Source: Magnolia sinica (Eukaryota > Streptophyta > Magnoliopsida > Magnoliales > Magnoliaceae). Taken from it: DNA of 64,000 nt. Positions 24,801-33,634 of the stretch are shown one piece after another. Every line of letters begins with the position of its first letter. Within the stretch, counting starts at the first letter, position 1. The stretch covers positions 20,930,001 to 20,994,000 of the forward strand of contig NC_080574.1 in assembly GCF_029962835.1 (NCBI RefSeq), given 5' to 3'. The notes beneath the pieces were generated by a model. The model did not search any database. It saw only the letters and a program-made list of their open reading frames with translations, and was not told the DNA's origin. The translations under genes were made by a program, and so were the position numbers.

Positions 24801-27800
24801 TAGGATCATGCATTTATGACAGAAGGAATTCTTTACGGAATTTCCATCTTCGCTAATCAAAACTGTCACGAGTCATGTATCACAGCTTATAGGTTCCATA
24901 ATCCATATAACAAAGGCATGCATAGGAATCCAGAATTCACCAATTACATTAAACATAAAAAAAGCAAGACAGACAATAGGGACACATACCTGCTTAAAAT
25001 GCCCATGAACCAAGGCAATTGTCCAGAGTGTATTATTGCACCTCGATCGAATTGCTTGTGTAAGATAAGCATTCCAAACAAACATGTTTTCATACAACAT
25101 CGTTTCCTCGCCCATTGCCAATACATTTTGTTGTAAACTTTGCATGATTGGGTAAGTGTAGCTATAAAAGAAATCTTTTGTCAGATCCACACTGGATAAG
25201 AGCTTCTTGTACCTGCAGTCAAGGCAATGGATTTCGGTCGAGAGAACTTCATTAAAGGTGCTACAATTTGCAACATGTGGATAGCATTGCTAAATGGAAA
25301 CTATTTAGTTGATTGGCAAAGATAAATCTCTATTGAGAAATTGAGATTCTGAACTATAACAACAGCAGCAAACACATTGAAGCCCACCAAACTCGATTTC
25401 GTGGAACACCCAAATGCTACCTAAGCCCAAAGGCTCTTGATCTTTATTGAATGGGAAGAGAAGTGCTCCATTTAACATGAGATGATCATGAGACGATTTC
25501 CCGATCGCGAGAAGGGGAGCAAGACAATCTCGATCGCAAGGCAACCTTTACCGCAAGAACTCAAACCGGCATTTGATAGAGGAGAGGGGACGCTCAACAG
25601 TCAGGTTTGAAGTTTATTCGGTGAAAGCTCAAAGAATCACAGTAGAGAAACGGCGGGGTGCTCAACGACAAGGAGAACCTAAGCAATAATCAAAGAAGGC
25701 TTGAAGGAGTAAGAGGGAGTACTCTGGGTAGAGAGCGAAGTAGGGTTCCCACCAGAAAGACTAGAAGTGTGAATGAGAAAGCATCTAGAGGTGTACGCAA
25801 GGGTGGGAGCAGCGGAAGGTGGTTTAGTGGCGCTAGGGGAGATGGGTTCAAAGATGTTCCTAGATGTGAGGGTAGAGAGGAAGGAGAGGGTGAGGGAAAC
25901 GGGAAGGGTGGAGGTTCACTAGAAAAATGCGGGGGGTAACAAGGGAAAAGGGAGCATGACCCATCGCACCTTGTTAGAGGTTCTGACCTTGTTTGTCGAG
26001 AACTTTCTATCTAGGTGGACAGAGTCAGACCTAGCCTCCGAATTAGAGAAGTTGGGAGTTGTTGTGGAGTGGTGGTCCCCTAGTCTGAGGGCTACATCAG
26101 GGGTTTCGCTTTTGTTAAAATGGAGGAAGACACTGAAAAAAAGCAATCACCGTCATGAAGAGACGTTGGTTTGAAGGAAGAGCTTGTTGGTGAAGAAAGC
26201 AAAGTATGGACCGAAAGAGGTGAACAAGAGGAGGCCTGAAAGGGAGTACGAGACCTACAAGAAGCCCAGGATGAGCAAGAAGAAAATAAAAGGACAATCT
26301 TTGAAAACTCGTGTAAGGGAAACTTCGACCGCTAATAGTAATCTTAAAAAGACATCCTGAAGGGGGAGAGTCAAGGCAAAGGAGAGGAAAGCAGAAGCCA
26401 TCGTCACGAATGGGCGGAAGGAAAGGAAATGGGTCTTTCATAGCAAGGAGAGCGCAACCCTAACCATCATTGTCAACCCAAAGATTTATCTCTGAAGTTT
26501 CTCAGGCATTCCAATGGTGCCTGATAGCCTCCATCCCACCAAGTGACACCATTGGAGAGGTGGGAAGATGGCTCAACAATAGTTGTGGGATCTTAGAGGT
26601 CAATCGTGTCCTCAAACATCTATCAAAATCAAAGATTCTCATTTCCCTGAATCTGAAGGCTATGATCGATCGAGTCCCTGCAAGAAGCATTTGAAGGGAT
26701 GGACCGATGACGGACATCTGCAAATGAGAGAACTAGTCTCTGCTCGTATGGGAGGACAGCTTCCCACTTGAGCTGTGGGCTCGGGAAGTTTTCATGAAAA
26801 TCAACAGCCTCCCAAGGGATGTGTGAGCCATTGACGAATAGACGAAAAGCTATGAGGAAGTCAAATCACCAAGGATCTATGTGTGCTTACAAATCTTCAC
26901 ACCAATCCCAAAGTGGATTGAGGTGAAGATTGGCAGTGCTCACATCTCGATGAAGCTCCAAAAAGAGCCAAGAGGGAGCTTTCCCTAGTTGCAAGCGGGT
27001 GGCACTATTAGGCCGATGCCAGAGATGACAAAGACAAGGGCAAAAGCCATGTCTACCACACGTCCATCGGAAAAAGGCCTCTGCATGCACTGCATGTGTC
27101 GAGGCCGGCAAGTGGCTATCAGGCGGCTACTTGCAGGCGAAGTACATCGCATTGGCATGAGATCAAGCGGGCGACAATGCATTAAATGATGAGAGGAAGG
27201 GCATATCTTCAGCGCTTGTCTTGATGTCTGAGCGGAAGGCAAGTGTAGCCATGATTCCGCTCCAGACAATTTTTAGCGGCAATCGTCTAATCAATGAAAT
27301 GCATGTCAACTCTCTCCTGTCTATAAGCAACACGTCGACTCCTCATGTGACAATTCGAAATAGCACAGCACGCGGGGTCAACCAGACTCTTGTGACTCAC
27401 TCGGTCGAAGACTCACATGTGTTCCCACTTACAAATGCGGCTCATGTGGATGATAATTTCTTCAAGCACATGTGACTCGAGTCTTCAATTAATAGTTTGG
27501 GAGCTCGATTCCCCAAGAACTTCTCATCTCCAGGGAAGTTATTCAAGTGATGAGCCTTGCTCTCCATCTTTCGAGCATTTCGCAACTAGTGGAGGGAATT
27601 GGTTGATCACCTCTCCGACTTTTGACGATAGGTCGATAGTCGAATGTCTATTTCTCCCAAGTTCTGCTATGGACCTAATTCAAGATGAAAGGTGAGCTAG
27701 CACTAGAGTGTCAATTGACAAGGATGTAGATCAAATCAAAGACAGGTAAGGGAATACTCTTGAAGTTAAACCAATTATTCTCACAGATAAAGATCGTTTG

Positions 27801-30151
27801 TGAGCAATGCTTAAAATATCGACGTATCGGCCGATATATCCCACGATATATCTTGCATCCCACTTGTGCGATACAAAATGCACAGGTAGTGCCGATACAT
27901 TCCACACATTCGATCGGGTGAGCATCTTCAATTTCAGATCCCTTCTTGGTTGAAATTATGTTAAATCAGTGTCAAATTGTTACAAATCCTTTGGTTCTTC
28001 ATGTTTTACATGAAAAATAATGGAGTTGAAGCTTTGATTTCAATATCCATTGGTTCTTTATGGTCTTCATGTTTTTTTCTCAAAATTTTCCTTCAACCAA
28101 CTGTCAATTGAGACTAATTTCAAAGTATTTTGGAATATTTGATGAAATGATCATCACATGCACTCTAATTTCGAAATTTGAATGTAGGTAGTCCGATTTG
28201 GAGAAATTTCTAAATTTCCCCAATTTCTTGCAATATTGCACTCCAAACATGAAATTAAGCATGTATGAGGGCTGATCTACTGATTTGTCAAGTCCTTGTC
28301 AATTTTTGGAAAATTAAAATCAATTTTTAATTAAAAAATTTATTAAAATATTATTATTTTTTTGAAATTTCCCTTCAACCAGCGTCAATTTAAACTAATT
28401 TCGAAGTATTTAGGAGCGTTTGATGGAACGATCATCACATACAATCTAAACGTTATACATTCAATTTGAATATGGTTGCATTAGTTCAGTCAAACAACGC
28501 ATAGTTTCGAACCCTATACAAAGGAAATCTATTATGTGCACTTCTTTTTTACATTTTATGATTTAAAATTGTGTATCAAGGTCTTTTTCTAACAATCCCT
28601 GAAGTTTCTTTGAAAAATTCAATCATTTTCCTAATGTTTCCCCATGTTTCCCAAAAAGTGCGATAAATTACCCGATACAAATGATATATCCCGCGCAATA
28701 ACCAATACATATTTATATCTCGAGGATGCAATACATAACGCGATACCGATATTTCAAACAATGCTTGTTAGAAGCTTGGAAGGTCCTACCTCTATGCACG
28801 TCAAAGGGGGATGTCTGGGTCAATAGTTCAACGAAGGGGAATATGCTAACCAAGGGGAACTCTCCCTATTTAGTCCTGAAGGTAATCACATTTCTGTTGC
28901 GAAAGGTATAGCCAAGGTTAGGGAAGCTATAGGCAATATTGGGAACTGATCGGGGTTAGGTTCGACGATTGTGAAGAGGATTTCACGGCTTTGTTCAATT
29001 TAATTGCAGAAAGGGGCCCCTAAAAGGCAATGTCGCAAATCAGAACACAATTCCTAAAGTAGCTAGAAGATAAAGGGAGCTCAAGAGTTTGGTTTGCACA
29101 ATTAATTATGAGACAGATGCTCTCCATGGGGGTGAGGAGAAGGGTAGACGATGAAAAGATAGTGATCAATGAAGATCATTCATTAGTTAGGACGTGAGGG
29201 GATTGGGTTGCCCCTTGAAGCGAGTCCAAATCAAAAACCTTTGTAGAAGGAACAAGGCTAAGGTTGTAGCATTGCAGGAGGCAAAGTTAGAATCCATTAA
29301 CAAGCAAGTAATCGACGCAGTTTCAAAGGGAAAATCGAAGGACTAGGTAGCGCTAGATGTTGTTGGCACAACTAGGGGGTGGTAATTATTTGGGATTCAT
29401 CAATCTAGGAAAGGAAGGACCGGTGGCTTGGGACCTTTTCCCTGTCAATTTTCCTTAAGGACCGGGAATCTAATTTTTGTTGGGATTTTTTCAACAGTTT
29501 ATAGGCCTAACTCCATTAACCAGCGCCACCGACTGTTGGAGGAGTTGGAGCCAAGTAAACTAAAATGGGGTGTGTTATGGCGTATTTAGAGAGGATTTCA
29601 ATGTTATTTGCTTCTCTTTCAAGAAATCTTCGGGCGATCACATCACCCGCAGCATGAAAGACTTTTCTGATTGGGTTCAATAGAACGAGATGATCGATCT
29701 TCCAATGGGGAATGTGAAGTTCACATGGCCAAACGGTCACAAGAGGTTAATCATATCGAAGCTAGATCTCTTTCTAGTTTCTGCATATTGGATCAACAAA
29801 TTGCCTTTGATTTTGCAACATGGCCTGCCGCATCTAATCTCGAATCGTCACCCTGTCATTCTGGAAGTGGAAGAGGAAGAATGGGCCCTTAGACCCTTCC
29901 GCTTTGAGTGGTCTTGGCTCAAAGTGGGTGGGTTCATTAAGTTGGTGAAAGAATGGTGGGCTTCCTTCCTTATGGAGGGCCACCCGAGTTTCGTCCTATT
30001 CCAAAAAATTGAAGCTGCTTAAAGGGAAATTGAACATGTGGAGAAAGGATGTGCTAGTAGCCTGCAAGAAGGAGCTTAATTCCATCGGATATTCAACTTC
30101 TTGATATTAAGGAAGAAGGGAAGGAGTTGGAAGAGGAAGAGAAAATTCGAA

Positions 30152-30194
<43 letters not shown>

Positions 30195-33100
30195 CGAAAG
30201 AGGTTGAACGAAGCAGGGATTAAATGGAGGTAGCATTCTAGGGAAGTTTGGTAAAAGGAGGGAGGCAGGAATACAAAGTTTTTCCATGGTGTAGTAAGCA
30301 ATAGGGTCAAAACCAACAGAATCCACTCGGAGGACGTGGAAGGAGAGAGTCTAGGAGAGAAATCAAGAGTATGTGATTCAATAGTTAAACTCCACACAAA
30401 TCTTCTTTCAGGTGAATAGTGAAGACATCCGAAACTCAACAATTTAGACTTCCCAAGACCCCAGATGATGTGGTATCGTCAATTGAAAGTCGAGTTCCCG
30501 GCGAGGAAATCAAGGCAGCAATAGATGCGCTAGGTAGAGATAAAGAGTCGGTTCTAGACAGTTTCCCTTGGCTTTCTTCCAATTCTTTTGGGAGACGATG
30601 AGAAAGGATGCGCATTCTTTTATTTCTAATTTCCTTCTAAATGGCCGACTAGTTTCTGAGTTGGGAGATTCTTTCATAGATTTAATTCCAAAACTTTAGG
30701 TCTATGAGCTTAATTGGGGCACCATACAAAATTCTCGCAAAAATCCTGGCCACAAGGCTTTGGCCTTCTCTCGGTTTTGTCATCTCCAAGGTTTGAGGTG
30801 CTTTTATGAAAGGCCGTCAGATTTTAGATGGTGCCCTCATTGCCCACGAGTGCATCAACTCCCGTGCCAAAAAAGGTAAGGGAGGATTAGTTTGCAAGTT
30901 CAACGTTAAAAGGACCTTTTACCATGTATATTGGAACTTCTTGGACCATATGCTACAAAGGCTAGGCTATGGAGTGAGGTGGAGGGAATGGATGAAGGCC
31001 TACATCTAGTCGACAAAATTCTGATTTAGTTAATGGGCCTCTAAAAGGGTTCTTTAGATCCTCAACGGGCATAAGGCAAGGGGGCCCGCTCTTGCCCTTT
31101 TTCTTTGAGTGTGCGGATTGTGTAATGAGGCGCTTACTAGACACCACCCTTTACCGTGGTGTGAAGACTCTATGGGGCCCACCATGATGTATGTGTTTTC
31201 TGTACATTCGTTTTACCAGCTCATTTTTTGGTGTGAGACCAAAATTGAAGTATATCCAAAGCTCAAGTGGACCACACCATAGGAAACAATGAGAATTGAA
31301 CGCCTATCGTTTGGAACTTCTTGGGGGGCAGAGAAGTTTTGGATCGAACTGATATTTGTGTTTTCCCTTCATCACGGTGACCCTATGAACAGGTTGGATG
31401 ACAAATAAACATCATTGCAGGCCCTAGGAAGGTTTCAATAGTGGAAGTCATTATCCCCAATGTCTCCTGGGATGTGGTCCGCTTGAGTTTTGGAAATGCT
31501 TAAATTTTGTGCTCATGCCCTAAAATGAGCTGGAAGATGGATGGACAACGTGGATAAAACACATACATCACAATGATTCCACAGAGTCTTCACACCACAA
31601 TAAAGGGTGGTAAGCGCCTCAATACACAATCCATGTCCTATCTTTGTGATAGTTTTATGGAAGGCCTCAATAAGATGATGGAAATGAGGGTTGCTAGAAA
31701 CATCATTAGAGGGTTCGCAGTGGATAAGGGAGAGTTATGCATATCTCCTCTCCAGTTTGTAAATGAATCTATTCTATGGGGTAAATCCTGTCCTAGCAGA
31801 CAATTTAAGGAAGATAATTTATTGCTTCAAAAAGGTATCAGGCCTAAGGGTGAACATGGACAAATGTGAAATGCTCGGCAATGGTATCTCTAAGCAGGAG
31901 ACTTAATCTTGTGCGGAAATGTTTAGATGCAAGGTCAGTTCTTTCCCATCTTCGTACTCAGGCCTCCCACTTTGCATTGGTAAGCCTACTTCTGACCTTT
32001 AGAACAAAGTTATTGAGAGAGCTGAGAGAAAGTTATCGTCCTAGAAGCGCCGACATTTATCTTTGGGGGGAGAATGATTATTATTATTATAGCAGCTAGC
32101 TCTAACCTCCCAATTTACTTTCTATCTCGGTTTAAATGTTGAAGGTAGTGTTGATGAGGATGGATCGCCTTAGAAGGGACTTCTTATTGAAGGGAGCTAA
32201 GGAAAATCATAAATTTCACTTGATGAGATGGGAGGAAGTCTCCCAAACTTTTAGGGAAGGGGGAGTGGGCATCAATGAGCTGGATGCCATGAATGACACC
32301 TTACTAGGTAAGTGGATTTGAAGGTCTGGAGTGGAGGAGGGAAGTCTTTGGAAAGAGGTTATCCTAATGAAATATGGGATGGATAAGGGGGTTTAGCAAA
32401 CAAAAGGCTCATCTTCATATAATGTTACAGGTTTGTGGATGAAAGATATTACTGGACTTGGAAGGAAATTTAATGAAACATCTGGGTTCGCTCTTGGAGG
32501 TCGGAGGAATGTCCAATTTTGGGAGGATGTTTGGTTGAGGGAGATAAGGCATAGTGATGACTTCCCATGCCTTGCAAGTATCTCATCAAATACCAAAATT
32601 ACAGTTGATTTGCTCTCTTATGGCTAGCTTGATGATGTGTAACCCCCAAAAAAAAAAAAAAAAACCAGCTTTAGGGACTTATCGGTGGAGGAGGAAGAGG
32701 AGCTCATATCTCTGCTTACGCGCCTTCAAGGGATTAGACTCTCTCTTTTGGTGAAGGATTCAAAAGCCTAGCTCTTGGATAAATCCAATGTATTCTCAGT
32801 CCGCTCCTTTTATAGATTTCTTGTGGGGGATAGCTCCAAGAGAGACTCAGTGCACAACTCCTTTCTATGGCATTGTGGTAACCCTCACAAGGTCACAGCT
32901 CTGGCCACGTCTATTGCCTTTACATGCAGAACGAATCAATTGATCATTTGTTCATTCATTGTCCCTTTGTGAGGAAGTTGTGGGAGAACTTTCTTGGCTG
33001 CTTTGGGGGGTTGAGGGTGATCCCTGATTCTATCAAGTCTTTCATCTCCTCATCGAGTGGCGGAGGTGTGGGGAAGAAGGGTAGAAGATGTTAAAGAATG

Positions 33101-33593
33101 GCTCTTCTTGCTGGTATCTAGGCTCTGTGTGTGTGTGTGTGTGTGTGTGTACCAACAGAGGAGTCCAGAAGGTTATTCGGAGGGCTAAGCTGGATGTTAA
33201 AGATTGGGTGTTGACATCAAGTAGTGGTGTCGATAGGGATTTTCCTATCTGTTAATTTTTTATTTATTTATTTATTTTTTTTTTTTTGCTGTAATTATTT
33301 GGGGTTTTGCCACTTATCAGGGGGTCTGTAGTACCAACAGAGGAGTCCCGAAGGTTATTCGGAGGGCTAAGTTGGATGTTAAAGATTGGGTGTCAACCTC
33401 AAGCGGTGGTGTCGATAGGGATTTTCCTTTCTGTTAATCGTTTTTTGGCTGTAATTATTTAGGGTCTGTAATACCAACAGAGGAGTCCTGAAGGTTATTC
33501 GGAGGGCTAAGCTGGATGTTAAAGATTGGGTGTCGACCTCAAGCGGTGGTGTCGATAGGGATTTTCCTTTCTGTTAATTGTTTTTCGGCTGTA

Positions 33594-33634
<41 letters not shown>

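Larger units (their letters stand above)
25650..33598 (+). mobile_element. Near full-length but decayed L1-type LINE, with nested MITEs
   Basis: The 5' part (25.65-29.2 kb) has basic, low-complexity broken frames that could be ORF1; this is weak. Endonuclease-like sequence starts near 29221 ([19 protein letters not shown]) and continues at 29690-30020 ([22 protein letters not shown]). Reverse transcriptase follows: [16 protein letters not shown] (30720), [13 protein letters not shown] (30800), then, after a [12 protein letters not shown] and [11 protein letters not shown] (31700). The linker is at 32430-32560 and the zinc-finger region at about 32780-32980. Numerous stops and shifts make it inactive. 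It is antisense to SAC1. Confidence 0.75.

Noticed and set aside
25658..25939. Gly/Arg-rich plus-strand frame of 93 codons
   Set aside because: Considered as an independent RGG-type protein gene. It lies at the 5' side of the decayed L1 and has no upstream or downstream exon support, so it is treated as possible ORF1 remnant only.
33151..33598. Regularly spaced repeats, CRISPR-like at first sight
   Set aside because: Only three long units that encode the end of L1 ORF2, in a plant genome. No CRISPR spacers or cas genes.
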